This document shows, one piece after another, positions 50,854-59,392 of a DNA stretch of 64,000 bases. The notes under the pieces are model-generated. The model was given only the letters and a program-made list of their open reading frames with translations, searched no databases and had not been told where the DNA came from. Within the stretch, counting starts at the first letter, position 1. Every line of letters starts with the position of its first letter. The DNA is from TMED27 sp964350695 (GTDB lineage Bacteria > Pseudomonadota > Alphaproteobacteria > Micavibrionales > Micavibrionaceae). Position numbers and translations under genes: made by a program. Location of the stretch: assembly GCA_964350695.1 (NCBI GenBank), contig CAYGKM010000011.1:1-64000 (forward strand), read 5' to 3'.

Positions 50854-52063
50854 GACCAAAATCAAAGTTAAAAATCCGATCGTAGAAATTGACGGCGACG
50901 AGATGACGCGCATTATTTGGGCGTTCATCAAGGAGCGTTTGATCCTGCCGTATCTGGATGTGGATTTGAAATATTATGATCTTTCCATTCAAAACCGTGA
51001 TGCAACGGATGACCAAGTGACGATTGATGCGGCGAATGCCATCAAGGAACATGGCGTGGGCGTAAAATGCGCGACGATCACGCCCGATGAAGCGCGGGTT
51101 GGAGAATTCGGTCTCAAGAAAATGTGGAAGTCGCCGAACGGGACGATCCGCAATATCTTGAACGGGACTGTTTTCCGCGAGCCGATTACGACGAAGAACG
51201 TGCCGAAATATGTGCCGGGATGGGAGCAGCCGATCATCATTGGCCGCCACGCATTTGGGGATCAGTATAAAGCGACCGATTTGAAAATTCCGGGACCGGG
51301 GAAGCTGGAGCTTGTTTATACGCCAAAGGACGGGACGCCCGAAGTGCATGAGGTTTTTGATTTTCCATCCGCAGGTGTGGGGATGGCGATGTACAACTTA
51401 GATGAAAGCATTGAAGGGTTTGCACGAAGTTCTTTTAATTACGCACTTAATCGCGGCTTTCCCATGTATATGTCGACCAAGAATACGATCTTGAAGCAAT
51501 ATGACGGGAAGTTTATCGAGATTTTTCAGCGCATTTTTGATGCAGAATTTAAAGAGGCCTTTAAGGCGAAGGATTTGTGGTACGAACACCGTCTTATAGA
51601 TGACATGGTCGCGCAGGCGATTAAATCCAAGGGCGGGTTTGTGTGGGCGTGTAAAAATTATGACGGAGACGTACAGAGCGATATTGTGGCGCAAGGGTTT
51701 GGGTCGCTGGGTTTGATGACCTCCGTGTTGTTGACACCTGACGGGAAATGCGTGGAAGCGGAGGCCGCGCACGGAACGGTGACGCGGCATTATCGCGAGC
51801 ATCAAAAGGGTAATTCAACGTCGACGAATCCGATTGCCTCAATTTTTGCGTGGACGCGTGGATTGAAATATCGCGGGGAGTTTGACGGTAGTAACGATGT
51901 CGTGGATTTTGCGAATACGCTTGAGAGGGTGTGCGTCGAGACCGTAGAGGCAGGGCATATGACGAAGGATTTAGCTCTTTTGGTTGGTGAGCAACAAAAA
52001 TGGCTGACAACAACTGAATTTATGGATAAAGTCGTCCAGAATTTAGAAAAGGCGATGAACTGA
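50852..52063 (+). CDS. icd: NADP-dependent isocitrate dehydrogenase (eukaryote-like, type II)
   Basis: About 403 residues from ATG 50852, preceded by GAGG; a GTG at 50825 would add nine residues lacking similarity. The protein is of the homodimeric type shared with eukaryotes and alphaproteobacteria: KVKNPIVEIDGDEMTRIIW, GTIRNILNGTVFREPI, GWEQPIIIGRHAFGDQYKATD (substrate Arg), FAWACKNYDGDVQSDIVAQGFGSLG-type segment, and AAHGTVTRHYREHQKG for NADP binding. It makes 2-oxoglutarate in the TCA cycle. The stop TGA shares a base with the next ATG (TGATG at 52061), coupling it to the L,D-transpeptidase gene. Confidence 0.97.
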   Translation: MTKIKVKNPIVEIDGDEMTRIIWAFIKERLILPYLDVDLKYYDLSIQNRDATDDQVTIDAANAIKEHGVGVKCATITPDEARVGEFGLKKMWKSPNGTIRNILNGTVFREPITTKNVPKYVPGWEQPIIIGRHAFGDQYKATDLKIPGPGKLELVYTPKDGTPEVHEVFDFPSAGVGMAMYNLDESIEGFARSSFNYALNRGFPMYMSTKNTILKQYDGKFIEIFQRIFDAEFKEAFKAKDLWYEHRLIDDMVAQAIKSKGGFVWACKNYDGDVQSDIVAQGFGSLGLMTSVLLTPDGKCVEAEAAHGTVTRHYREHQKGNSTSTNPIASIFAWTRGLKYRGEFDGSNDVVDFANTLERVCVETVEAGHMTKDLALLVGEQQKWLTTTEFMDKVVQNLEKAMN

Positions 52064-53196
52064 TGCGAAAAGCGCAGATTTTTAAGGTTTTAGCAGTAGC
52101 GGTGGTGGCTTATTTGGCTGCCCCTGTTGCGGCTATGGCGGCTGGATATGATAAACCCTATGTCGGCGAGATGATTGATTATAGAGCCGCGCATGAAGAT
52201 ACATTCGTGCATTTGGCCAGAGACTATAATCTTGGTTTTACAGAGCTTCGCGCTGCTAATCCATATGTTGATCCCTGGCTTCCGGGTGCGGGGACGGAGT
52301 TGATTTTGCCAACGATGCATCTTTTGCCTGATGCGCCGCGCGAAGGGATTGTGATTAATGTTGCTGATATGCGTTTTTATGCATTTTTGAATGGTACTGA
52401 AGAGCCTTTTCATACGCCGATTGGTGTGGGGCGAGACGGCCTAGATACACCGATAGGCACGACAACGGTTGTACGCAAGAAGGCTAATCCAACTTGGACG
52501 CCGACGCAGCGGATGCGGGATGAAAAGCCTGAACTTAAAGTTTCTTACGGTCCCGGCCCTGACAACCCGCTGGGTACACATGCAATTTATCTTGGGTGGC
52601 CGACTTATGCTTTTCATGGCACGAATAGGCCGTTCGGTATCGGGCGCCGCGTGAGTTCCGGTTGTATTCGTTTATATCCCGAAAAGATTATAGAAGCGTT
52701 TGATTTGGTTCCTGTCGGCACAAAAGTCACAGTTGTGGACCAGCCGATCAAGCTGGCGTGGATTGACGACAAGCTTTACATGGAAGCACATCCGACATTG
52801 GAGCAATCTGTAGCTATGGAAGAGCGTGCGCAAGTGCCGGAAAAGAAGCTGACCAATGACGAGATGAAATATCTGATTAAGACATCAGGGACGCATCAGG
52901 ATCGTTTGCGCTGGCCTGCTATTCGAAAAGCGTTGAAAGAGCGTAACGGGTTTCCTGTTGTGATTGCCCGCAGACCAAGCATTGATGCCAATGGCGTCGA
53001 GACGGATATAGAAGATGCGGCAGTTGATCTTGGGACGCCTGAAGCGGCGATCGACCTTGTTGAGGGGCACTCCTCAGAAGTGCAGCCTTTAAAAGAGGTG
53101 GCTGATGAGGTTGAAGTAGAGTCGCAGGAAGACCCTCAAAAAACCGTTCAGACAGAGTTCCACGAAGATATGCGGAGCTTTACGCTTAATAACTAG
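52063..53196 (+). CDS. L,D-transpeptidase (YkuD domain) with LysM-like N-terminus
   Basis: 377 residues with a signal peptide (ending VAAMA-AG). A LysM-like segment (EDTFVHLARDYNLGFTELRAANPYVDPWLPGAGTELILP, about 45-85) is followed by a YkuD domain (about 95-230) with YAFHGTNRPFGIG and the catalytic SSGCIRLYPEKI. The C-terminal 140 residues include a helical part and a Glu/Val-rich tail. Enzymes of this type make 3-3 peptidoglycan cross-links or attach proteins to the wall. The start overlaps the icd stop; linkage of a cell-wall enzyme to icd is odd and may only be a shared transcript. A terminator follows. Confidence 0.92.
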   Translation: MRKAQIFKVLAVAVVAYLAAPVAAMAAGYDKPYVGEMIDYRAAHEDTFVHLARDYNLGFTELRAANPYVDPWLPGAGTELILPTMHLLPDAPREGIVINVADMRFYAFLNGTEEPFHTPIGVGRDGLDTPIGTTTVVRKKANPTWTPTQRMRDEKPELKVSYGPGPDNPLGTHAIYLGWPTYAFHGTNRPFGIGRRVSSGCIRLYPEKIIEAFDLVPVGTKVTVVDQPIKLAWIDDKLYMEAHPTLEQSVAMEERAQVPEKKLTNDEMKYLIKTSGTHQDRLRWPAIRKALKERNGFPVVIARRPSIDANGVETDIEDAAVDLGTPEAAIDLVEGHSSEVQPLKEVADEVEVESQEDPQKTVQTEFHEDMRSFTLNN

Positions 53197-53257
53197 GTTA
53201 AAGATTTCATCTGTGGTTTTTCTAACACAGTGTTTGTAGTTTATTGTTCAGCAGACG

Positions 53258-53290
53258 TAAAAAAGGGCCGCTTCACAGCAGCCCTTTTTC
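53258..53290. terminator. Bidirectional rho-independent terminator
   Basis: The perfect stem AAAAAGGGC (53260-53268) / GCCCTTTTT (53281-53289) encloses a 12-nt loop. It has a T-run in either direction and lies between two convergent genes, the L,D-transpeptidase gene and the small lipoprotein gene. Confidence 0.85.
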
Positions 53291-53308
53291 AATTCATTAC
53301 AATAAAGC

Positions 53309-53506
53309 TTATTTAGACTGGTATGTCTTGAACACGCGCTCTGCTTTTTCAGCATCAGCAGGAGTTTTCTTCATTGCGTTGTCTACTTCACCGGCTGTGC
53401 GCTCGGTTGCGTAGCTTGCGCCTGAATCGTATGTTTCTGATGTAGAACATGCGGCTAGTGCCAATACGGAACCTGCGATGCATAGTGTTGTTGCAAACTT
53501 ATTCAT
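53309..53506 (-). CDS. Small lipoprotein of unknown function
   Basis: 65 residues. The signal ends LALAAC-STS, a good lipobox with Cys20. The mature part is short, hydrophilic and helical (ATERTAGEVDNAMKKTPADAEKAERVFKTYQSK). I recognise no family. AAGAGG precedes the ATG by 7 bp. It has its own long upstream region (53507-53730) and shares a bidirectional terminator, which suggests an abundant, independently transcribed small envelope lipoprotein. Confidence 0.8.
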   Translation of the reverse strand: MNKFATTLCIAGSVLALAACSTSETYDSGASYATERTAGEVDNAMKKTPADAEKAERVFKTYQSK

Positions 53507-53730
53507 TTCGACCTCTTAAAAATTAATGGTTAATTGTAAAACTTTAGGCTCATTATGAGCATATGTTTCATTTTCTTGTACACAACTCAAAAGCATTGAG
53601 CACTGTTTTTCAAGCGTTTTTTCACTTTTTTCTATATTTCAGTGCAAATTTGCAACATTTGTGACCAATAACCGTGATTATAAAAAATGTTTCGGGTTTT
53701 GAGGGGCGGTGAATGTGCAAGGAGGCGCGT

Positions 53731-54936
53731 TTACATGCGCTGGTTTTTTGCAACTTGATCGAAATATCTATCGATTCCTATTTTAAGGGCAGTGGCAATT
53801 TTTTTTCTGTGGGCCTGGGTGTTCAGCATACTGGCTTCCTGTTTGTTCGACATGAAGCCGGCTTCAACAAGAACAGACGGGATATCGGGCGCTTTCAGGA
53901 CTGCGAAGCCTGCTGAGCGGTGGGGATCGCCCAATGTTTTCAGACCCTTGCTTCTGAACGTGTCGACGACAGTGTTTGCAAAGAACTTGGATTGGTTCAT
54001 CGTGTCGCGCATCGCCAAATCCATCAGTATGTCGGCAACGTCTTTATCTTCTGTTTCCAAATCCACACCAGCGATCAGGTCGGCTTTGTTCTCGCGCGCG
54101 GCGAGTTTCGCGGTTTGGGCATCGGATGCCTTTTCAGAGAGGGTGTAAACGGACGCACCTTGCACGCTTTTGTTATCAAGAGCATCTGCGTGAATGGAGA
54201 TGAAGAGATCGCCGTTATGTCTTCTGGCGATGTTTACGCGTTCGCGTAACTTTATAAAGACGTCTTTGTCGCGCGTCATGTGAACGCGGTATTTGCCGCT
54301 GCTTACCAACTGACTCTTAAGTTCTTTGGCGAGGGCGAGCGTGATATTTCGTTCGTATAATCCGCCATGTCCGGATGCGCCGGGGTCTACGCCGCCATGG
54401 CCCGCATCAATAATGACCAAGGGTTTTTGGCCGTTATTTTGCGACGGCACAATTTTGGTAGCTTGCTTAGGCGAGGATGGTTCGTCATCCAGATCGCCGA
54501 AGACCTTGTTTTGGGTTTTGGCGAAAACGCTTTCGCTGGCATTGGCAAAATCAATCACAAGGCGGTTTGGCTTTTCGCCGCTGGCGGGCAGGGTGAAGGC
54601 GTTTTGGATGCTGATCGGGCGGTTAAGATCAAAGACGATGCGCGATGTATTCGTATCCAGATTGCCGTGACGGGTGGCGGTGATTCCTGCGGATTGTGGC
54701 TCCTGAACTTGTCCTGCTCTCCATGTGAAAGACGGCAGATCAATGACCATACGATAGGGGTCGGATAGAACGAAGGTGCGGTATTGCGCAGCTTCGCTTA
54801 AGTCCAGAACAAGACGCACTTTGTCGTTATAATCCCCGAAGCGCACGTTTTTGATGTCTAATGCATATGCAGACAGGCTTTGGGCGAGTAGCGCAAAGGT
54901 GAAGGTCAGCAGCAATAATGTGTATTTGCGTATCAA
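53731..54936 (-). CDS. amiC: N-acetylmuramoyl-L-alanine amidase with AMIN domain
   Basis: 401 residues with a signal peptide (ending LSAYA-LD). An AMIN domain (about 28-135; VRFGDYNDKVRLVLDLSEAA, RIVFDLNRPI, NRLVIDFANA) targets it to the division site. A linker (about 140-165) leads to the Amidase_3 catalytic domain (168-395): VIIDAGHGGVDPGA (zinc His), GLYERNITLALAKEL (Glu), SIHADA (His) and VLVEAGFMSNKQEA (Glu). It cleaves septal peptidoglycan for daughter-cell separation. In many alphaproteobacteria it lies divergent from rne; here a sirtuin gene sits in between on the same strand as amiC. Confidence 0.95.
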   Translation of the reverse strand: MIRKYTLLLLTFTFALLAQSLSAYALDIKNVRFGDYNDKVRLVLDLSEAAQYRTFVLSDPYRMVIDLPSFTWRAGQVQEPQSAGITATRHGNLDTNTSRIVFDLNRPISIQNAFTLPASGEKPNRLVIDFANASESVFAKTQNKVFGDLDDEPSSPKQATKIVPSQNNGQKPLVIIDAGHGGVDPGASGHGGLYERNITLALAKELKSQLVSSGKYRVHMTRDKDVFIKLRERVNIARRHNGDLFISIHADALDNKSVQGASVYTLSEKASDAQTAKLAARENKADLIAGVDLETEDKDVADILMDLAMRDTMNQSKFFANTVVDTFRSKGLKTLGDPHRSAGFAVLKAPDIPSVLVEAGFMSNKQEASMLNTQAHRKKIATALKIGIDRYFDQVAKNQRM

Positions 54937-55013
54937 GGAAGCGTACTCTTAAAATCGAATGATGCGTTTATAGGTTCAATATTATATACGAAGCCTATGG
55001 TGTAAAGCCTTCC

Positions 55014-55763
55014 TTACAGTTTTAAAAGGCTTTGGACGAGAGCGGGGATGGTTGCCCCTGCAGGCCCGATGATTTGATCGTCGAAGTTGCTGGCGATTTT
55101 TGAGGGCTCAAGATTGCATTCGATGGTAAGCGCACCTGCGCCCCTCGCTTGAGAGACGAACCCCGCGGCGGGGTATACATGCCCCGATGTGCCGATGGCG
55201 ATGAAGAGGTCTGCGTTTTGCAGGGCATCGAAAATTTTGTCCATGGCATAGGGCAGTTCGCCGAACCAGACGATATCGGGGCGCACGCCGCCAGCATATT
55301 CGCATTCCGGACAAATTTCAGCCGTAGACAGGTTTGCGCGTATTTCAAATTTTGTCGTGTGTTCATGGCCTTCATCGCGGGCGCAATGTGTGCAAAAGGA
55401 TTTCAGAACTTCGCCGTGCATGTGAATGAGATTGGCGCTTCCTGCGCGGTCATGCAGATCATCTATGTTTTGAGTGACGATTAAGATGTCTCCGGCCCAT
55501 TTTTGTTCCAGCTCCGCCAAGGCAATATGTGCGGGGTTTGGGGCGGCGGCGAGCACATCGCGTCTGCGCATATTATAGAAGTCATGCACGAGGACGGGGT
55601 CGCGGGCGAAGGCCTCCGGTGTTGCGACGTCTTCGACCTTGTGCCCCTCCCATAAGCCATCACTTGCGCGGAAGGTCTGTAAGCCGCTTTCAGCGGAGAT
55701 TCCCGCCCCTGTTAGGATAACGATAGAGGCGTTTGGACGAAGCTGGCTTAAAATTACACTCAT
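55014..55763 (-). CDS. cobB: NAD-dependent protein deacylase (sirtuin)
   Basis: About 249 residues from ATG 55763, chosen because AAGG lies 5 bp upstream; the open frame extends to 55808 without a ribosome binding site. The class III sirtuin motifs are present: TGAGISAESGLQTFR, TQNIDDLHDRAG, IHMHGE (catalytic His), zinc ligands in FCTHC and ICPEC, and RPDIVWFGE. NMRRRDV fits the Tyr/Arg acyl-binding pair of desuccinylase-type CobB (the preceding Tyr is in HDFYNMRR). It removes acyl groups from lysines using NAD. Confidence 0.94.
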   Translation of the reverse strand: MSVILSQLRPNASIVILTGAGISAESGLQTFRASDGLWEGHKVEDVATPEAFARDPVLVHDFYNMRRRDVLAAAPNPAHIALAELEQKWAGDILIVTQNIDDLHDRAGSANLIHMHGEVLKSFCTHCARDEGHEHTTKFEIRANLSTAEICPECEYAGGVRPDIVWFGELPYAMDKIFDALQNADLFIAIGTSGHVYPAAGFVSQARGAGALTIECNLEPSKIASNFDDQIIGPAGATIPALVQSLLKL

Positions 55764-55928
55764 AAGACCTTTATAAAACAAAGTGTTGTAAAAACGAATC
55801 ACTTTCACCTTGCCGAAATCAAAATGCGGGTGTAAGGTGATTTCGATGTTCGAGCTCTACGGTTTTAGCGCAAAATATTTTTTAAGGTTTCGCGAACTGT
55901 ACAGCTAAAAATTTGATATACGATTTAA

Positions 55929-55993
55929 GCGCTCAGGCGCCGCTTCCCGCTGTTCGAGCATCTTTCGGGAGCTGGCTGGCCTGCGCGCAGGAG
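55929..55993 (+). promoter_or_regulatory. Structured 5' leader of rne with occluded ribosome binding site
   Basis: Three short hairpins follow each other before the rne start: GCGC-TCAG-GCGC (55929-55940); GCTTCCCG / CGGGAGC (55942-55949 with 55966-55972, one bulged T); and CCTG-CGCG-CAGG (55980-55991). The last one pairs with the first bases of the ribosome binding site AGGAG (55989-55993). This layout suggests translational or decay-linked autoregulation, as known for rne in other bacteria, but no family match is claimed. Confidence 0.45.
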
Positions 55994-56001
55994 AATACCC
56001 A

Positions 56002-58620
56002 ATGAAAAAGACAATGTTAATTGATGCGACTCACAAAGAAGAAACGAGAGTTGCAGTGGTGGCCGATGGCCGCTTGGAAGAATTTGATTATGAGAGTTCA
56101 TTCCGCAAGCCTTTAAAAGGCAATATCTATCTTGCTAAAGTGACCCGCGTTGAGCCGTCTTTACAGGCTGCTTTTGTGAATTATGGCGGTAATCGCCATG
56201 GTTTCCTTCCTTTCAGCGAAATTCACCCTGATTATTTCCGCATTCCGGTTTCTGATCGCGAGGCTTTGATGGCCGAGCAGGAAGAGGCTTTGCGTGAGCA
56301 TGATGAGCTTGAAGAAGCCGAAGATTCGCATGTTGATCCATCAGAAGATGATGGTGACGATGAAAGTGAAGAGACAGTTGAAACTGTTGATGATGACAAA
56401 GACGAAGTTGAAGAGCTTGGCGGGGATTTAGGGCTTGGCTCTGATGATGACGAAGATGAAGCGGACGATGAAGTCAGCGGAAATACTGAACCGGAACATG
56501 TGCATGAAGACGGCGATGTAAACGGTAATTCTGTTTCTTCCGACGAAGACGAAGATGAAGGTCCGAACGGCAATACTGTTGAAGGCGCTGATGACCAGAA
56601 TAATCGTGGCCGCGGGCGTAATAATAATCGCGGTCGTGGTGGTCGTGGTGGTCGCGGGCGTAATAATAACCGTGGCGGTCAAGGCGGCGGGCGCGGCGGA
56701 AATGCTGCGCATCGCTCTAAACGCGTTGAAAGTTTCGGCGGTGATGATGGAACGGATGATAATAACCGTTTCCGCTTTAACCTTCGCCGTAAATATAAAA
56801 TTCAGGAAGTTGTTAAGCGTGGTCAGATCATGCTTATTCAGGTTTCCAAGGAAGAGCGCGGCAATAAAGGCGCAGCTGTTACCAGCTATCTTTCATTGCC
56901 CGGTCGTTACTGCGTTTTGATGCCGAACTCCCCGCGTGCGGGCGGCGTATCACGCAAAATTTCAAACTACAAAGACCGCGCGAAAATGCGCGATATGATG
57001 AAGGATCTCGAAGTGCCGAAGGGCATGTCGGTTATTCTTCGTACAGCCGGCGTTACGCGCACGAAAACAGAAGTGAAGCGTGATCTGGATTATCTGATGA
57101 AGCTCTGGAATAACATTCGTGAATTGACGCTGGAATCTTCCGCGCCGTCACTTGTGTATGAAGAAGCGGATTTGGTGAAACGCGCTGTGCGTGATCATTA
57201 TTCGCGCGATATCGACGAAGTGCATGTTGCAGGCGAACTTGGCTTTAAGACCGCCAAAGATTTTATGAAGATGATGATTCCTTCGCATGCGAAAAAAGTG
57301 ATCGAATATACCGATACGGGTTTGCCGCTCTTCAATAAATTTAAAGTTGAGGGGCAGATCGCCGAGATTGGTGAAACGACGGTGACTTTGAAATCAGGCG
57401 GATATTTGATTATCAACCCGACAGAGGCGCTTGTTTCTGTTGATGTGAACTCGGGCCGCGCGACGAAAGAGCGTCATATCGAGGAAACAGCCCTGAAAAC
57501 AAACCTTGAGGCCGCGGAAGAAGTTGCCCGTCAGCTTCGTCTTCGTGACCTTGGCGGTTTGATCGTTATCGACTTCATTGATATGGAAGACCGCCGCAAT
57601 AACGGCAAGGTTGAGCGCAAGATGCGCGATGCGTTGTCCGGTGATAAGGCGCGCATCCAAATGGGACGGATTTCATCCTTTGGTTTGATGGAGATGTCTC
57701 GTCAACGTATGAGCGCGTCTTTGGGCGAAACGCAGTTTGAAACCTGTAAGTCTTGTGACGGATCAGGGCGTACGCGCACTGCGGATGCGGCTTCTATCCT
57801 TGTGCTTCGTGATATTGAAGCGGAAGGCGGCAAAAAACGCGCCGCCGAACTCATGGTTCATGTTTCTACGGAAGTTGCGATTTATATCTTGAATAATAAA
57901 CGTCATAATCTGGCTTCTTTGGAGGAGCGCCATGGTTTCCGCATTGTTCTTCGTGCGGATGACAGCCTCGGGGCTTCAGGTTCACGGGTTGAAGTGTCGA
58001 AGCCTTTGGGCAAGGACGATGATGACGAGATTGAGGGCGATGAGAAGCCGGTTGCTTCAAGCTCTCATTCTAATTCTAATTCGAAGTCAGAAGAATCATC
58101 TGATGAAGATGATGACGGTAATCGTAAGCCAAGCCGCAGACGCGGGCGCCGCGGTGGTCGTCGTCGTAACAATAATGACGAGAATCGTGATCAGCATGCT
58201 GATCAAGGGTCAGATCAAGGCAAAGACCAAAAAGATTCTGGATCAGGTTCAAAGGATGATGCCCCGCAAAAAGATGAGTCTTCGAAGGATGAAAAGCAGC
58301 CGAAAGGAGGCGGGCGCAAACCTGCATCTAAAGCGGCTGATAAGTCATCGGACGAGCCTTCAGAACCTAAATCTGAAGAAAGTCCTAAGCCTGCGCGTAA
58401 AGCAGCGGCAGCAAAGAAGGCTGATGCCAAGGATGACAAGAAAGAAGACACAGATGCTAAGGATAAGAAACCTGCATCTAAGGCGAAGAAAGCACCTGCT
58501 AAGGCTGTGAAAGCGTCGAATGATGATGCCGAAGCCAAGAAAGAGGCCGCCGCAGCGAAAGAATATGAAGTTGTGAACGAGCCGCCGAAGTCCAAGAAAA
58601 AAGGCTGGTGGAACAAGTAA
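56002..58620 (+). CDS. rne: Ribonuclease E
   Basis: 872 residues. The S1 RNA-binding domain is split by a long insertion (about residues 90-265) that is first acidic and then an RG/N-rich stretch (about 201-233, RGRGG and RGRNNNRGG units). The RNase H/5'-sensor and DNase-I-like catalytic parts follow, with VDVNSGRATKERHIEETALKTNLEAAEE and LIVIDFIDMEDRRNN holding the metal-binding Asp residues, and the Zn-link CKSCDGSGRTRT. The C-terminal 210 residues are disordered (Ser/Asp/Lys-rich, with RRGRRGGRRRNNN) and end KKGWWNK, a conserved alphaproteobacterial terminus. AGGAG precedes the start. It should organise the RNA degradosome. Confidence 0.96.
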   Translation: MKKTMLIDATHKEETRVAVVADGRLEEFDYESSFRKPLKGNIYLAKVTRVEPSLQAAFVNYGGNRHGFLPFSEIHPDYFRIPVSDREALMAEQEEALREHDELEEAEDSHVDPSEDDGDDESEETVETVDDDKDEVEELGGDLGLGSDDDEDEADDEVSGNTEPEHVHEDGDVNGNSVSSDEDEDEGPNGNTVEGADDQNNRGRGRNNNRGRGGRGGRGRNNNRGGQGGGRGGNAAHRSKRVESFGGDDGTDDNNRFRFNLRRKYKIQEVVKRGQIMLIQVSKEERGNKGAAVTSYLSLPGRYCVLMPNSPRAGGVSRKISNYKDRAKMRDMMKDLEVPKGMSVILRTAGVTRTKTEVKRDLDYLMKLWNNIRELTLESSAPSLVYEEADLVKRAVRDHYSRDIDEVHVAGELGFKTAKDFMKMMIPSHAKKVIEYTDTGLPLFNKFKVEGQIAEIGETTVTLKSGGYLIINPTEALVSVDVNSGRATKERHIEETALKTNLEAAEEVARQLRLRDLGGLIVIDFIDMEDRRNNGKVERKMRDALSGDKARIQMGRISSFGLMEMSRQRMSASLGETQFETCKSCDGSGRTRTADAASILVLRDIEAEGGKKRAAELMVHVSTEVAIYILNNKRHNLASLEERHGFRIVLRADDSLGASGSRVEVSKPLGKDDDDEIEGDEKPVASSSHSNSNSKSEESSDEDDDGNRKPSRRRGRRGGRRRNNNDENRDQHADQGSDQGKDQKDSGSGSKDDAPQKDESSKDEKQPKGGGRKPASKAADKSSDEPSEPKSEESPKPARKAAAAKKADAKDDKKEDTDAKDKKPASKAKKAPAKAVKASNDDAEAKKEAAAAKEYEVVNEPPKSKKKGWWNK

Positions 58621-58665
58621 TCTCTTCCATCGTTTTTCGTTTAGAATTGTAAATAATTTGAGAAG

Positions 58666-58692
58666 CGGCCTCTGAAAAGGGGCCGTTTTTTT
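58666..58692 (+). terminator. Rho-independent terminator of rne
   Basis: The 8-bp stem CGGCCTCT (58666-58673) / AGGGGCCG (58678-58685), with one G-T pair and a GAAA loop, is followed by seven T. The T-run touches the stop codon of the convergent pilin-like gene. Confidence 0.88.
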
Positions 58693-59383
58693 ATCGCGGA
58701 AGAAGGACGTAGTAGAAATAGACCTTGTCTGAATCGTTGGCATCAACGAAGCAGCCTGCGGTTTTTCGGTTAAGCTCAAACGGTGTTGGGTCACCATCAA
58801 GCAGGGTTGGCCCGCCTGTGGGGTATGTGCCGTCAAAGACGGTTGTGTCTATGCCCGTGGTTTCAACGGGCAGCGTGCCGGGCGTTCCCACGCCTAAATC
58901 ACGGTTGATTTGAATGCAAAGATCGGAGCTGATATCGGGCATAAGCATGATGAGGTCATTGCCCGTGCCGTCTGCGGTTGAGCCAACCGGCCCTGCGGTC
59001 GTGCCGACATTATTTGCCCCTGTGAAGATCCAATCTGCTCCGCTATTGGCCGAGTTAAATTCTTTATATGACAGGCCTGCGCCCTCGACATGGAAGACGC
59101 GGCACGCTGTGGTGGTACAATTTGCATTTGCCGCGATTGCGGGGGCGGCATTTTCGAATGAGATGTCGTTTTCAGACACGCCGCGCAGGGTCATTTCCTG
59201 AATGCCGGATTCTAAAGACTTGGCGTAGCGCAGGATTTGACCGCCGCTGATGCGGAGCTGTTCGATGTCACCGCTTTGGTCAACGACAGAGCCGCTGCGG
59301 GATAAAACCATTGTCAGCATGCCCAGCAGAGCGACCGCAATTAATATAAACCAAAGAACATTACCGTTTTGTGAATTTCTCAT
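58691..59383 (-). CDS. Pilin-like membrane-anchored secreted protein
   Basis: 230 residues. The N-terminus MRNSQNGNVLWFILIAVALLGMLTMVLSRSG is a short basic leader and one hydrophobic helix, like pseudopilins but without the canonical Gly-Phe-x4-Glu prepilin site. The exported part starts helical (DIEQLRISGGQILRYAKSLESGIQEM) and then becomes Gly/Thr/Asp-rich with two Cys pairs (NCTTTAC and DLCIQIN...AGCF). Comparable proteins with the NxLWFILIAxALLG start are, as I recall, frequent in Micavibrio-like alphaproteobacteria. The function is unknown; a type II secretion or pilus minor subunit is one possibility. Confidence 0.7.
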   Translation of the reverse strand: MRNSQNGNVLWFILIAVALLGMLTMVLSRSGSVVDQSGDIEQLRISGGQILRYAKSLESGIQEMTLRGVSENDISFENAAPAIAANANCTTTACRVFHVEGAGLSYKEFNSANSGADWIFTGANNVGTTAGPVGSTADGTGNDLIMLMPDISSDLCIQINRDLGVGTPGTLPVETTGIDTTVFDGTYPTGGPTLLDGDPTPFELNRKTAGCFVDANDSDKVYFYYVLLPR

Positions 59384-59392
59384 AGGAATATA

